In this document: positions 27,441-37,732 of the stretch, one piece after another
How the letters are laid out: every line of letters begins with the position of its first letter
How positions within the stretch are numbered: position 1 is the stretch's first letter
NCBI RefSeq assembly: GCF_000332235.1
Contig: NZ_CM001775.1
Location: 2,324,230 to 2,388,229, forward strand
Reading direction: 5' to 3'
Length of the DNA: 64,000 nt
Source: Geminocystis herdmanii PCC 6308
Lineage (GTDB): Bacteria > Cyanobacteriota > Cyanobacteriia > Cyanobacteriales > Cyanobacteriaceae
The notes under the pieces: generated by a model
Told to the model about the DNA's origin: nothing
Databases searched by the model: none
The model's input: only the letters and a program-made list of their open reading frames with translations
Position numbers and translations under genes: made by a program

Positions 27441-29231
27441 CTAGCGTTTGGCGAGTTTTTTGCCTAATTTGCGTAAACGGATAGATTCAGGAGTAACTTC
27501 TACTAACTCATCAGCACCAATATACTCTAATGCACGTTCAAGACTCATTTCTACAGGGGCTTGTAGTTGCACAAGTTCATCACCAGTTGCCGATCGATGG
27601 TTCGTTAACTGCTTGGTTTTACAAACGTTAATTTCTACATCCTGAGCGCGGTTACTTTCACCAATAATCATGCCTTTATAAACTTTTGTACCCGGATGAA
27701 TAAAGAAAATACCTCTGTCTTCAGCGTTTTTCATGGCGTAGAAAGTAGAAACACCCTCCTCAAAGGAAGTTAATACACCGTTATAACGGGTTTCTAAATC
27801 ACCCACTAAAGGACGATATTCATGGAAACTATGGTTCATAATACCCTCACCTTTGGTGATACGGATAAAGTCACCACGGAAGCCAATTAAACCCCTTGCA
27901 GGGACAATAAATTCTAATTGAGTGCGTCCATTTCCCCCTGATTGCATATCCTGCATTTCGGCTTTACGTTGCCCTAAGCGCTCGATACAAGAGCCTTGCG
28001 CTTCTTCGGGTACGTCTAAAACGAGGTATTCAAAAGGTTCGTAGGGTTGCCCATTGACTTGACGATAAATTACTTGAGGCTGAGATACTTGAAACTCAAA
28101 TCCTTCACGGCGCATATTTTCGATGAGGATACCTAAATGCAATTCTCCACGTCCTGATACTACGAATTGATCCGCTGAGTCACCATCTTCAACTCTTAAA
28201 GCTACGTTAGTTTGTAGTTCTTTATCAAGACGATCACGGATTTGACGAGATGTAACAAATTTGCCTTCTTGCCCTGCAAAAGGAGAGTTATTGACAGAGA
28301 ATGTCATTCTTAAAGTAGGTTCATCCACTTTAATTAAGGGTAACGCTTGAGGTTCACTAGGACAAGTGATGGTTTCTCCAATATTCGCATCCGCAAAACC
28401 AGCCACGGCTACGATATAACCTGCACTAGCTTCCTCTAATTCTACTCTTTGTAAACCATTGAAGCCTAGTAGTTTACTGATACGGGCTTTCACCATCGAA
28501 CCATCTTCTTTGATTAAAGCGGCTTGTTGTCCTGCTTGAATTGTGCCGTTATGAATTTTCCCGATGACAATACGCCCTAAATATTCGGAATAATCGAGGG
28601 TTGTAACTTGTAACTGTAAAGGTTTATTGGGGTCTCCTGCCGGAGGTGGAACATGGTGTAAAATCGCCTCAAATAAGGGCTTCATATCCACGTTTTCATC
28701 ATCGAGACTTTCTTTAGCAAAACCGCTAATACCTGAAGCGTAAAGGGTGGTAAAGTCACATTGGTCATCGTCTGCGCCCAACTCAACGAATAAGTCAAAT
28801 ACTTTATCGACGGCTTTGTCAGGTTCGGAACGGGGTCGATCGATCTTATTAACTACGACAATAGGACGTAATCCTTTTTCGAGGGCTTTTTTAAGAACGA
28901 AGCGGGTTTGAGGCATAGGTCCCTCGTTGGCATCGACAATTAAAACACAACCGTCAACCATTCCTAAAACTCGTTCAACTTCACCGCCAAAGTCAGCGTG
29001 TCCGGGGGTATCTACTATATTAATCAATGTATCTCTATAACGTACTGCTGTATTCTTGGAAAGAATGGTAATTCCTCTTTCTCTTTCAATATCATTGGAG
29101 TCCATGACACAGGTAGGGACTTCTTCACCTTCTCTGAAGATACCAGACTGTTTTAATAGTGCATCAACTAGGGTTGTTTTGCCATGATCAACGTGGGCAA
29201 TAATCGCAAGATTGCGAATGGGGAGAGACAT
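27441..29231 (-). CDS. typA: Ribosome-binding GTPase TypA/BipA
   Basis: A 596-aa translational GTPase important for ribosome assembly and stress or cold growth. The G1 motif [15 protein letters not shown] is at the N-terminus, then [16 protein letters not shown] (G3) and NKIDRP (G4). The EF-G-like C-terminal domains and the BipA-specific C-terminal domain follow ([18 protein letters not shown]). The basic tail is [10 protein letters not shown]. Confidence 0.97.
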   Translation of the reverse strand: MSLPIRNLAIIAHVDHGKTTLVDALLKQSGIFREGEEVPTCVMDSNDIERERGITILSKNTAVRYRDTLINIVDTPGHADFGGEVERVLGMVDGCVLIVDANEGPMPQTRFVLKKALEKGLRPIVVVNKIDRPRSEPDKAVDKVFDLFVELGADDDQCDFTTLYASGISGFAKESLDDENVDMKPLFEAILHHVPPPAGDPNKPLQLQVTTLDYSEYLGRIVIGKIHNGTIQAGQQAALIKEDGSMVKARISKLLGFNGLQRVELEEASAGYIVAVAGFADANIGETITCPSEPQALPLIKVDEPTLRMTFSVNNSPFAGQEGKFVTSRQIRDRLDKELQTNVALRVEDGDSADQFVVSGRGELHLGILIENMRREGFEFQVSQPQVIYRQVNGQPYEPFEYLVLDVPEEAQGSCIERLGQRKAEMQDMQSGGNGRTQLEFIVPARGLIGFRGDFIRITKGEGIMNHSFHEYRPLVGDLETRYNGVLTSFEEGVSTFYAMKNAEDRGIFFIHPGTKVYKGMIIGESNRAQDVEINVCKTKQLTNHRSATGDELVQLQAPVEMSLERALEYIGADELVEVTPESIRLRKLGKKLAKR

Positions 29232-29389
29232 AAATCTGTTAATTTAATGTAATGATTATTTATAGTTCCCTCAATTCTAGCGGATAATTGTTATTTTTTG
29301 TAAAATTTTGTTTTTATTTCCTAGTTTTTGAGCTAGTCAAAATTAATAATTAACAAATAACAATTAATAATTAACAATTAAAATATTTT

Positions 29390-29437
29390 CCCTAACACCC
29401 TAACACCCTAATACCCTAACACCCTAATACCCTAATA
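29390..29437. repeat. Octamer tandem tract CCCTAACA/CCCTAATA x6
   Basis: Six 8-bp units, varying only C/T at position 7, run to within 4 bp of the ppx start codon. They therefore occupy the place of the ribosome-binding site. Similar 8-bp units appear imperfectly at 34021-34060. Confidence 0.85.
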
Positions 29438-29441
29438 CCTA

Positions 29442-31076
29442 ATGGCAAACACCTATCAAGTATCTAGTAATGTCTTGACGAAAAAAAGAGCTTTAAAAGA
29501 TTGTATTCTTGGTGCGATCGATATTGGTACAAACTCGATTCATATGGTAGTTGTACAAATTAATGCTCAATTTCCCTCTTTTAGTATTATCGCTAAAGAA
29601 AAGGATACCGTAAGACTGGGCGATCGAGACCCAGAAACAGGAAATCTTACCAAAGAAGCCATAAATCGCTCTTTATCTGCTCTCAAACGCTGTAAAAATC
29701 TGGCTCAAACCATGAAAGCTGATCAGATTATTGCAGTTGCTACCAGTGCCACAAGGGAAGCACCTAACGGGCAAGAGTTTTTAAAACAAGTGGAAAATGA
29801 ACTAGGTATTGTGGTTGATTTAATTTCAGGACAAGAGGAAGCCCGAAGAATTTATCTAGGGGTGTTATCAGGTATGGATTTTGGCGGGAAAATTCATTCT
29901 GTTATCGATATTGGAGGAGGCTCAACGGAGATAATATTAGGAGATAAAGAAGAAACAAGGGTTTTAAGTAGTACAAAAGTGGGAGCTGTTCGTCTTACTC
30001 AAGATTTTATTCATAGTGACCCCATTAATCCCAAAGAATTTATTGCTTTACAGGCTTATATAAGGGGGATGTTAGAACGCCCCGTAGAGGAGTTTAAAAA
30101 TGCCTTAAAATTAGGGGAAAAACCGATTTTGGTGGGTACATCTGGCACGGCGGAAACCATTGCCTTGATTCACGCTACAGAAACTCAAGGAAATGAGCCT
30201 TTAACCCTCAATGGTTATCAGATTCCACGACGGGATATTGAAGGGATTTTAAAGCGTCTTGTTTCTATGAATTATCATCAGCGCATGACATTGACGGGAA
30301 TGTCTGAGCGCAGGGCAGAAATTATCATCGCTGGGGTAACTATTTTAGTGGAAGGGATGAAAATGCTTAATATAGATTCTCTCACCATTTGTGAACGGGC
30401 GTTGCGGGAAGGGGTAATTGTGGACTGGATGTTGCAACACGGTTACATTGAAGACCGTTTAGCATTTCAAGGAGAAGTTCGATCGAGAAATGTCTATAAA
30501 ATCGCCCATAAATATCAAGTGGATTTACCCCATGCTGAAAAGATAGCAGATTTTGCTCTTAATATCTTCGATCGAACTCGTCATCAATTACACTCTTGGG
30601 GGGAATTAGAAAGAGAATTTTTGTGGTCAGCAACTATCTTACATAACTCTGGTTTATACATATCTCACTCCGCCCATCATAAACATTCTTACTATTTAAT
30701 TCGCAATGCCGAGTTATTGGGTTTTAGTGAAATAGAGATAGAGTTAATCGCCCAAATTGCCCGTTATCATCGCAAAAGTAAGCCTAAACGCAAACACGAA
30801 ACCTATGCTTATTTATCAGACAATCATCGTAAAATGATTAAACAATTAAGCGCTATTCTTCGATTAGCCATTGCGCTCGATCGAAGACAAATAGGCGCAA
30901 TAAAAGAGTTAGAATGTCAATATGATAGTGAATATAGACAACTCCATTTACATCTTACCCCAGCGCAACCCGATGACGATTGTTCTTTAGAATTGTGGAA
31001 TTTAGACTATAAAAAACCCATTTTTGAGCAAGAATTTCAAGTCAAAGTTTTAACCACCTTACATAGAGGGTGTTAA
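29442..31076 (+). CDS. ppx: Ppx/GppA exopolyphosphatase / guanosine pentaphosphate phosphatase
   Basis: A 544-aa ASKHA-fold phosphatase removing terminal phosphate from polyphosphate or pppGpp. The phosphate 1 motif GAIDIGTNSIHMVV starts near residue 24 and IDIGGGSTEI near 162. A C-terminal HD-like domain (about 325-544, with LHNSGLYISHSAHHKHSYYL) follows. The ATG at 29442 lies just after the octamer tract and has no Shine-Dalgarno. Sequence alone does not decide between Ppx and GppA specificity. Confidence 0.88.
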   Translation: MANTYQVSSNVLTKKRALKDCILGAIDIGTNSIHMVVVQINAQFPSFSIIAKEKDTVRLGDRDPETGNLTKEAINRSLSALKRCKNLAQTMKADQIIAVATSATREAPNGQEFLKQVENELGIVVDLISGQEEARRIYLGVLSGMDFGGKIHSVIDIGGGSTEIILGDKEETRVLSSTKVGAVRLTQDFIHSDPINPKEFIALQAYIRGMLERPVEEFKNALKLGEKPILVGTSGTAETIALIHATETQGNEPLTLNGYQIPRRDIEGILKRLVSMNYHQRMTLTGMSERRAEIIIAGVTILVEGMKMLNIDSLTICERALREGVIVDWMLQHGYIEDRLAFQGEVRSRNVYKIAHKYQVDLPHAEKIADFALNIFDRTRHQLHSWGELEREFLWSATILHNSGLYISHSAHHKHSYYLIRNAELLGFSEIEIELIAQIARYHRKSKPKRKHETYAYLSDNHRKMIKQLSAILRLAIALDRRQIGAIKELECQYDSEYRQLHLHLTPAQPDDDCSLELWNLDYKKPIFEQEFQVKVLTTLHRGC

Positions 31077-31146
31077 GGTATTGGAGTGTTGGGAGAATCA
31101 GATGAACATATTAATATTTTGTATTTTTTGTATTATAAAAAATCTC

Positions 31147-31217
31147 AAAACCTTGATTTTTCATTCTTTAACCTAATACCTAACACCTCCCCTTCACCAC
31201 TCATACTTTTTCAGCAA
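31147..31217. repeat. Dispersed repeat ending TTTTTCAGCAA
   Basis: AAAACCTTGATTTTT is followed by a CT-rich tract and TTTTTCAGCAA. It has the same block order as the copy at 9013-9106. It lies between the convergent ppx and amylosucrase-like genes. Confidence 0.6.
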
Positions 31218-31220
31218 CTA

Positions 31221-33179
31221 CTAATTAATTGATAGCCAATAGAAACGAAAAGGAGGTAATACTAATTGATCTTTAAACATAGTAGGATATTCTCCGGAGT
31301 ATAGATCAATAATTTGCTCACTATAATTTAAGGGAAATAAACTATGATGAAGTTTTCCTAAGTTTAAATATTGATAACTAGCATCAAAATTACCGATAAC
31401 TAAAATATTATTTTTATCTTGAATATCTAATCTTAAAAAGGCAAATAAATGAGGGTTACTCAGGTTAATCAATTCTCGATTGTTAAAATCTCCAAAAGCA
31501 GAAATTTCTTTTCTTACTCGAATCATCCTTTGTAAAGCCGTAAAAATAGTATATTCGATCGAGCCTTCAATTTTACGTTTTTCAGCTTTTTGCCAATCAA
31601 TTTTCGGACGATGCGCCCATCGAGTATCATTAGCTTTACTGAGGTTGCCCATGAAAGAATAATCATTGAGAGTACCAATTTCATCCCCGTAGTAGATAAG
31701 AGGAATCCCCCCAAAGGAGAAAATCATACTATGGAGTAATAATATATGCTTAATACTAAGATCAATTTTTTCCTGATTACCTTCTTCTAAGGCACTTTCC
31801 AAGCCAATTAAAGAGGTTAATGTGCCAGAAATCCGCGCATCATTATTTTTCGGATTTTGCCCAAATAATAAGCCCCTAGCGGAGGTATCCTTGAACTTTC
31901 CAGAGAAGTAGTTAAGCAAAAATTGACGGTGCGATCGAGGTTCGTAACCAGCTTGAAAGATGTCATCATCAGTAAACCCTAAGCCTATATCATCATGACA
32001 CCTAATATAGTTTAACCACGTTGCCCGTTCTAATTTGTCAGGTAAATTTTTTACCCCTTGTCTAATTAAATTAGCATTTTTCGTAGCAACGGCATCCCAT
32101 AACAAAGCCATAAAGGTAGCATTATAAGCAATTTCGCATTCTTTAGCGTTAATAGCATCTTCGCCAAAATATTTAACGATTTCTAAGGGTGCAACAATCG
32201 CTTCCGCAATAAATAGTGTACCGGGGGCGGTGACTTGACAACAATCTTTAAATAATTGTAATAAAATATGGGCTTCTTCTTCATTTTGACTACTACCGCC
32301 AATTTTTTTCCACAGGAAAGCAACGGCATCGAGGCGCAAAATATCAACCCCTTGATTTGCCCAAAAGAGCAAAATATCCAGCATTTCGATAAATACCGCA
32401 GGATTTTGATAGTTTAAATCCCATTGATAGTTATTAAATACTGTCATCACCCATTTTTTCATTTCTGGATTATAGGTGAAGTTACCCGGTGCAGTTTGGG
32501 GAAATACTTCTGGGAGGGTTTTTTCAAACATATCGGGAATTTCCCGATTATTAAATATATAGTAATAATCCTGATATTTTCGATCGCCCTGACGTGCTTT
32601 TTCTGCCCATTCATGCTCATTGGAGGTATGATTTACGACAATATCTAAGACAAGGACAATATCCCTATCTTTCATCAAATTAGCGATGATGGAAATATCT
32701 TGTAAATCTCCCACTCTTTCGTCAATTTTGCGATAGTTACTCACGGCGTAACCGCCATCACTAGCATTTTTGGGACATTCCAAAATGGGCATAATATGGA
32801 CTAAGTTAACACCCAACTCGGTAAAATAATCGATTTTTGTCGCTAAATCTGGTAAGTCTTCAGCGAATCCATCGGCATAAAGTGTCATACCTACCCATTT
32901 TTGATGCAAAAACCAGTTGAAATCTTTTTCTCTTGCTAAATCCTGTTGTTTCAGTAAGCTCGATCGCATGATATACTGACGAGCCATAACTTCCACCAAT
33001 TTCAATAACTGATACTTAAAATCGTGACGCTTACCGTAGAGTTTTTGAAAGAGAGAAAAAAGGCTATAAAAATTAGCACCTAAGCGAGTATAAAAGTGAT
33101 TAAGTTCTTTTTCTGTAATTTCTGGCTTGAGTTGATCTAAAATTTCGTTTAATATCGAGTGAGATAGTTGTTCATACAT
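31221..33179 (-). CDS. Amylosucrase-like GH13 glycoside hydrolase
   Basis: A 652-aa enzyme of the GH13_4 group that transfers glucose from sucrose to a glucan or hydrolyses sucrose. The long helical N-terminal domain (about 1-95) precedes the barrel. The nucleophile region is DILRLDAVAFLW, the acid/base FIAEAIV and the transition-state stabiliser IRCHDDIGLG. The C-terminal beta domain starts near ISAFGDFNN. Sucrose phosphorylase or sucrose hydrolase activity is possible; residues deciding this were not checked. Confidence 0.88.
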   Translation of the reverse strand: MYEQLSHSILNEILDQLKPEITEKELNHFYTRLGANFYSLFSLFQKLYGKRHDFKYQLLKLVEVMARQYIMRSSLLKQQDLAREKDFNWFLHQKWVGMTLYADGFAEDLPDLATKIDYFTELGVNLVHIMPILECPKNASDGGYAVSNYRKIDERVGDLQDISIIANLMKDRDIVLVLDIVVNHTSNEHEWAEKARQGDRKYQDYYYIFNNREIPDMFEKTLPEVFPQTAPGNFTYNPEMKKWVMTVFNNYQWDLNYQNPAVFIEMLDILLFWANQGVDILRLDAVAFLWKKIGGSSQNEEEAHILLQLFKDCCQVTAPGTLFIAEAIVAPLEIVKYFGEDAINAKECEIAYNATFMALLWDAVATKNANLIRQGVKNLPDKLERATWLNYIRCHDDIGLGFTDDDIFQAGYEPRSHRQFLLNYFSGKFKDTSARGLLFGQNPKNNDARISGTLTSLIGLESALEEGNQEKIDLSIKHILLLHSMIFSFGGIPLIYYGDEIGTLNDYSFMGNLSKANDTRWAHRPKIDWQKAEKRKIEGSIEYTIFTALQRMIRVRKEISAFGDFNNRELINLSNPHLFAFLRLDIQDKNNILVIGNFDASYQYLNLGKLHHSLFPLNYSEQIIDLYSGEYPTMFKDQLVLPPFRFYWLSIN

Positions 33180-33400
33180 AGTGAATAGTCAATAATTAAT
33201 GCTCCAATCAGCTAAAGTGATTATAACAAGGCTCGATCGACATCAATGATATTTCGTAAAATAAAGGTTAAAACCCTCATCAAAAAATCTTTTCTGGAGA
33301 AATCTAATAAATGTATAGAAAATTATTTCAAAAGCTCACAATGACAATACTTTAGTTTATAATGATTTTATTGATTAAATCTTAAAAATATGAGCAAAAT

Positions 33401-33994
33401 ATGACAACCACAGCCGATGATGTCTGGCGTTTACTAGCAGAATTGATTGAATCTCAAAAGGAGACCGATCGACGACTACAAGAAACTGAACGTTTGTTAA
33501 AACAACAAAGCCTTGAAAGCGACAAAAGACGACAAGAAACCGATCGACAAATTCAACAAGTCAACGAACAAATAGGGAAATTAGGGAATCGTTTAGGGGA
33601 GTTTGTCGAGTGGCAAATACGCCCTGCTTGTGTACGATTATTTAAAGAAAAAGGTATTGCCGTTCGAGAATTTCATCCTGAAATGTCATCCCAAAGAGGA
33701 GAAGAAGGCATTGAAATTGATTTATTAGTAGTTGACACTACAGAAGCCATTGCCATTGAAGTAAAAAGTAAACTCTCTCAAGGGGATGTGGATGAACATT
33801 TAGAAAGATTAGCAAAATTTAAACGATTTTTTCCCCGTTATCAAGATGTTAACTTATTAGGGGCAGTGGCTGGAATGGTTGTGCCTTCGGATTCGGCTCG
33901 TTATGCCTATCGTAAAGGATTGTTTGTCATTGCACCATCTGGGGATGATGTAGTGATACTTAATGATAGTAAATTTAAACCAAAAGTTTGGTAA
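33401..33994 (+). CDS. Coiled-coil plus PD-(D/E)XK nuclease-like protein (DUF3782-like)
   Basis: A 197-aa protein. Residues 1-65 form a Gln/Glu/Arg-rich coiled coil with RRLQETERL/RRQETDRQI repeats. The C-terminal domain has EIDLLVVDTTEAIAIEVKSKL, matching the D-x(n)-E-x-K pattern of restriction-endonuclease-like folds. Such proteins are common in cyanobacteria and uncharacterised. It is monocistronic. Confidence 0.8.
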   Translation: MTTTADDVWRLLAELIESQKETDRRLQETERLLKQQSLESDKRRQETDRQIQQVNEQIGKLGNRLGEFVEWQIRPACVRLFKEKGIAVREFHPEMSSQRGEEGIEIDLLVVDTTEAIAIEVKSKLSQGDVDEHLERLAKFKRFFPRYQDVNLLGAVAGMVVPSDSARYAYRKGLFVIAPSGDDVVILNDSKFKPKVW

Positions 33995-34067
33995 TATTTC
34001 ATCTGAGAAGTGCAACTGATTACCCTAATATCCTAATCCCTAAACACCCTAACACCTTAAAACCTTA

Positions 34068-35231
34068 TCATCTTAACTGTGCCGTACGAATATTTAACTC
34101 TAGTTGTTGGTTCGATCGAACTACAGAAAACTTCAAAGTCTGATTAAGTCCGCTACTTTCCACTAACCTTTGTAATTGGTTAGCATCTTTAACGGGTTGA
34201 TTATTAACTTTCACCACCACATCACCTCGACGCAATCCCCCTTCTTCGGCTGGAGTATTCGGTAAAACCCTCATCACTAAAACTCCCTCCACTTCAGGAA
34301 TCAAAAAGGCTGTATTGGGATCACGATTATTCTCTCTTGCTAACTCAGGAGTTAACTTGATCATCTGAATACCAATATAAGGATGAGGTACTTCTTTCCC
34401 TTGAGCTAAAATTGACTGTAACTCTTTTGCTCTATTAATAGGAATAGCAAAACCGATCCCCGTAGCATCGGCACGAATAGCCGTATTAATACCAATAACA
34501 TCTCCCCTAGCATTCAAAAGAGGACCTCCCGAATTACCGGGGTTAATTGCCGCATCGGTTTGTAGAAAGTCGATTCTCTTATCCAATATGCCCACTTCTG
34601 AAGAAGGACGATTTAAGGTACTAATAATGCCTAGAGTTACGGTATTATCTAAACCAATGGGGTTGCCCACGGCGATCGCCCAATCTCCCACCTTTACAAC
34701 AGAAGAATCCCCCAGAGAAGCAACGGGTAAATCTTGCCCTTGAGGAGTTATTTTCACTACCGCTAAATCTGTAACTTGATCGCTTCCCCTCACTTGCCCT
34801 TCAAATTTTCGTCCATCTTTGAGGGTAACGGTTACTTTATCAGCACCACTGACTACATGAGCATTAGTTAAAATTATACCTTCTCGATCGATGATAAAAC
34901 CCGAACCCTGCCCCGTTACCCTTCTTTCTTGAGGTATCCGATTACGGAATTGATCCCCAAAAAATTGACGGAAAAAAGGATCATCAAAAATCGGGTCAAG
35001 GGAACGAGTAATCACCTTTTCCGTATCGATTCTTACCACCGATTTACCCGTTTTTTCTACGGCTTTCGCCACAAAACTATCGGCAGTAACGGCTACATCC
35101 GCTTGAGCTAAGACATCAGCCCTAGCGTTTTGAGCTATGAGAGGTTGAACTCCACTAAAAACAATGATTACCCCTACCATAACCGCAAAAAGATGAGAAA
35201 AAAATTGACGCAAGGATTTGTTTATATTCAT
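34068..35231 (-). CDS. HtrA/Deg-family serine protease (HhoA/HhoB/HtrA type)
   Basis: A 387-aa periplasmic or thylakoid-lumen protease for damaged proteins. An N-terminal hydrophobic signal or anchor (about 12-33) precedes the trypsin-like domain. The catalytic triad is His125 (LTNAHVVSG), Asp155 (VTDLAVVK) and Ser234 (NPGNSGGPLL). One PDZ domain follows (about 285-380). A single PDZ and this length match the three cyanobacterial Deg paralogues; which one it is cannot be decided here. Confidence 0.93.
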   Translation of the reverse strand: MNINKSLRQFFSHLFAVMVGVIIVFSGVQPLIAQNARADVLAQADVAVTADSFVAKAVEKTGKSVVRIDTEKVITRSLDPIFDDPFFRQFFGDQFRNRIPQERRVTGQGSGFIIDREGIILTNAHVVSGADKVTVTLKDGRKFEGQVRGSDQVTDLAVVKITPQGQDLPVASLGDSSVVKVGDWAIAVGNPIGLDNTVTLGIISTLNRPSSEVGILDKRIDFLQTDAAINPGNSGGPLLNARGDVIGINTAIRADATGIGFAIPINRAKELQSILAQGKEVPHPYIGIQMIKLTPELARENNRDPNTAFLIPEVEGVLVMRVLPNTPAEEGGLRRGDVVVKVNNQPVKDANQLQRLVESSGLNQTLKFSVVRSNQQLELNIRTAQLR

Positions 35232-35694
35232 AACCTTAAAAAAGATGTAAAGATTTGATACTTTTCTTATCGATAGACGTAAAGAAGTAAGATAATAGTT
35301 TCGCAGTTTATAATCATTTATTGTACGGGAGAAGTTTCTTTTCCTTAAAGGAGTGACACAGTAGGGTTTTCCCTATCTCATAGCTCGATCGAGATACAAG
35401 AATGACTTGATGATTGAATTAGGATGCGTGAGGGCAAATAACCCTTCAAGTTCATCATTATCATAAAATTGAGTCATGATTATAAACAAAACAAGACTTA
35501 GACATTATAACTACAAATTAAGTATTGAGAGATTGCTTCGTAACTTCCCAATGACGTTTTTTTTGTGGCAAATGTGTAAGTATAGCAAAAGATATAACTA
35601 TTCTTGATATGATAGTTTTTGGCTTTGATGTCAAGATTCGATTAAGATCATTAAATAAAAAAATTAATCATAAAATATTGTTTGGGAGAAAAAA
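35232..35694. other. 463-bp intergenic region upstream of apcF
   Basis: The divergent htrA-like and apcF promoters lie here. The only repeat is a GAGATTGCTTCG-type motif at 35528-35555. A GGGAG ribosome site precedes the apcF ATG. No extra gene is supported. Confidence 0.5.
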
Positions 35695-36207
35695 ATGTTA
35701 CTAGACGCTGTAACTAATTTAATTAAAAATTATGATGTCTCCGGTCGCTATTTAGATCGTAATGCCCTTGATTCCTTAAAATCTTATTATCAATCTGGTA
35801 CGCTCAGATTACAAGTTGCCGCCATAATTAACGCCAATTCTCCTGAATTAGTGAAAAATGCAGGGCGCCAATTGTTTGAAGAAGTACCCGAATTAATTCG
35901 AGCTGGAGGAAATGCTTACACTACTCGTCGTTATTCGGCTTGTTTAAGAGACATGGATTATTACCTTCGCTATGCTAGTTATGCTTTAGTAGCTGGTGAT
36001 AATACTGTCTTAGATGAAAGAGTTTTACAAGGTTTGAAAGAAACTTATAATTCTCTTTGTGTACCCATTGCCCCTACCGTCAGAGGTATTCAAATAATGA
36101 AAGAAATGATTAAGGAATTAGTATTACAAGCAGGAATTGATAATACTGATTTTGTCGATGCTCCTTTTGATCATTTGACTAGAGAATTAAGCGATATTTC
36201 CATCTAA
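35695..36207 (+). CDS. apcF: Allophycocyanin beta-18 subunit
   Basis: Phycobilisome core phycobiliprotein of 170 aa that partners with the ApcE linker-chromophore domain in the terminal emitter trimer. The chromophore Cys83 lies in TRRYSACLRDMDYYLRYA, and Asn73 occupies the usual methyl-Asn position. The N-terminus LIKNYDVSGRYLDRNALDS and C-terminal FVDAPFDHLTRELSDI distinguish ApcF from ApcB. It is monocistronic, as usual for apcF. Confidence 0.94.
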   Translation: MLLDAVTNLIKNYDVSGRYLDRNALDSLKSYYQSGTLRLQVAAIINANSPELVKNAGRQLFEEVPELIRAGGNAYTTRRYSACLRDMDYYLRYASYALVAGDNTVLDERVLQGLKETYNSLCVPIAPTVRGIQIMKEMIKELVLQAGIDNTDFVDAPFDHLTRELSDISI

Positions 36208-36210
36208 AAG

Positions 36211-36231
36211 AATGGAGAATGGAGAATGGAG
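36211..36231. repeat. Heptamer tandem tract, AATGGAG x3
   Basis: Three perfect AATGGAG units plus a partial one begin 4 bp after the apcF stop codon. Confidence 0.7.
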
Positions 36232-36379
36232 AATGGATAAATTCCCTATTCCCCATTACCTAATCCATATTCCCTACCTTGAGCAAATTTGCGTATTTTA
36301 ACTGAGGTCGATCGAGCTTAAATCATCAACAATATAAATAGGTATATCTACAAAATTATCAAAATTTAGGTTGTTGATC

Positions 36380-36835
36380 ATGAATAACTATCGTAATATC
36401 TCCACATTAAAACGACAAGAAAGATTTGTGTCGGTGTCTCCTCCTAGTAAAATAATGGTGGTAGATGATCAACCTCTAAGTTTATTACAGGCGGTGGACT
36501 TAGTTAACTATGACGGTTATGATTCGATCGAATGTATGGATAGTCGAGAAGTAATGGAATTAGCCTTTAAATATCAACCCGACGTAATTTTAATGGATAT
36601 TTTCATGCCCGAAATCAATGGCTTAGAAGTGGCAAAAAGACTAAAATTACAACCTCAAACTAAATCAATTCCCATTGTCTTAATGTCCGTTACCGATGAA
36701 CCAAATTTGTGGCAACAAGCCCTTAAAATTGGGGTAGAAGAAGTGATCTTAAAACCTTTAGAATACTATTATTTACATCAAAAAATTAAAAGTTTAACGA
36801 AATTTTGTAGTAAAGGTTTTAACCCTCATAAATAA
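36380..36835 (+). CDS. Single-domain response regulator
   Basis: About 151 aa from the ATG at 36380; the in-frame TTG at 36371 is less likely. The receiver domain has the acidic pair in MVVDDQ, the phosphoacceptor Asp in VILMDIFMP, a Ser in LMSVTDEP and the Lys in ILKPLEYYYL. A 24-residue N-terminal extension precedes it. There is no output domain, so it probably acts by protein contact in a phosphorelay. No histidine kinase is adjacent. Confidence 0.9.
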   Translation: MNNYRNISTLKRQERFVSVSPPSKIMVVDDQPLSLLQAVDLVNYDGYDSIECMDSREVMELAFKYQPDVILMDIFMPEINGLEVAKRLKLQPQTKSIPIVLMSVTDEPNLWQQALKIGVEEVILKPLEYYYLHQKIKSLTKFCSKGFNPHK

Positions 36836-36901
36836 AATTTTTGAAAAAAGACAATTTAAGAGCTACATTAGAGTTGACCCATTAGAAATTTTTTTATCAA
36901 G

Positions 36902-37399
36902 ATGAGTACTTTAATTGCGATCGCTTACGACGATATTTTTAAAGCTGAAGAAGTAAGGTTAACTCTTGCAAAACTACAAAAAGAACATTTAATCGAATTA
37001 GAAGATGCCGCTGTGGTGGTAAAAAATACCGAAGGAAAAATCCAACTCAAACAAGCCGTTAACCTTACCACTGCTGGTGCGGCTAGTGGTGGTTTTTGGG
37101 GATTATTAATCGGTACTTTATTCCTCGTACCCTTATTTGGTGCTGCGGTGGGTGCCGCTACTGGGGCGATCGGTGGTGCATTGAGTGACATTGGTGTGGA
37201 TGACAATTTTATGAGAGAATTAGGAGAGACTTTAAAACCTGACACCTCAGCTTTATTTATCCTCATCAAAAAAGTAACCCCTGATAAAGTATTAGACGAA
37301 GTCAGCAAATATGGCGGTACTGTTTTACGCACTTCTTTAAGTAAAGATGATGAAGAGCAGTTACAATCTGTTTTAAATACCTATGGCGTAAAATCCTAG
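36902..37399 (+). CDS. DUF1269-family glycine-rich membrane protein
   Basis: A 165-aa protein. Residues 1-55 form a soluble part. A long glycine/alanine-rich hydrophobic segment (about 62-97, with GAAVGAATGAIGGALSDIG) resembles a glycine-zipper membrane hairpin, and the C-terminal part is soluble. The pattern fits the DUF1269 family of unknown function, often stress-related. TTAGGAG heptamers follow its stop. Confidence 0.82.
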   Translation: MSTLIAIAYDDIFKAEEVRLTLAKLQKEHLIELEDAAVVVKNTEGKIQLKQAVNLTTAGAASGGFWGLLIGTLFLVPLFGAAVGAATGAIGGALSDIGVDDNFMRELGETLKPDTSALFILIKKVTPDKVLDEVSKYGGTVLRTSLSKDDEEQLQSVLNTYGVKS

Positions 37400-37402
37400 A
37401 AA

Positions 37403-37423
37403 TTAGGAGTTAGGAGTTAGGAG
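37403..37423. repeat. Heptamer tandem tract, TTAGGAG x3
   Basis: Three perfect TTAGGAG units lie directly after the DUF1269 gene. Confidence 0.7.
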
Positions 37424-37732
37424 TTAATGGGATTTATTGAAGGCTAATCGCAGAAGTCGAGTAATGAGTAATAAGTTAAGAAATTTGGCTCTTCTACAGT
37501 AGTTATGATAAATTACTAGAAAATAATCGCTAAAAATTTTAATAGACTTCTTCAAAAATTAAAAATTAAATCAATTTAAGTATTTATATTGTCAAATTAA
37601 TATATTTTATCGTCAATTACTCAAAGTGTTTCAATAATTATTGGAGATGTTTAATCTATATAGTTTTGATAATTTTAAAAATGTAATTGTTATAAATTAA
37701 CAGTTTGCATTTCACCTAACACCTAATACCTA

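Noticed and set aside
29390-29437. Telomere-like CCCTAA repeats
   Set aside because: The period is 8 bp, the tract is internal to a bacterial chromosome and belongs to the same class as other short tandems.
33241-33330. Possible additional dispersed repeat (AAGGTTAAAACCCTCATC)
   Set aside because: It shares only short pieces with other repeats and has no clear ends or hairpin, so it was not called.
36925-37332. 135-codon minus-strand ORF
   Set aside because: It lies wholly opposite the DUF1269 gene and reflects its Gly/Ala-rich codon pattern; no independent start signal or domain.
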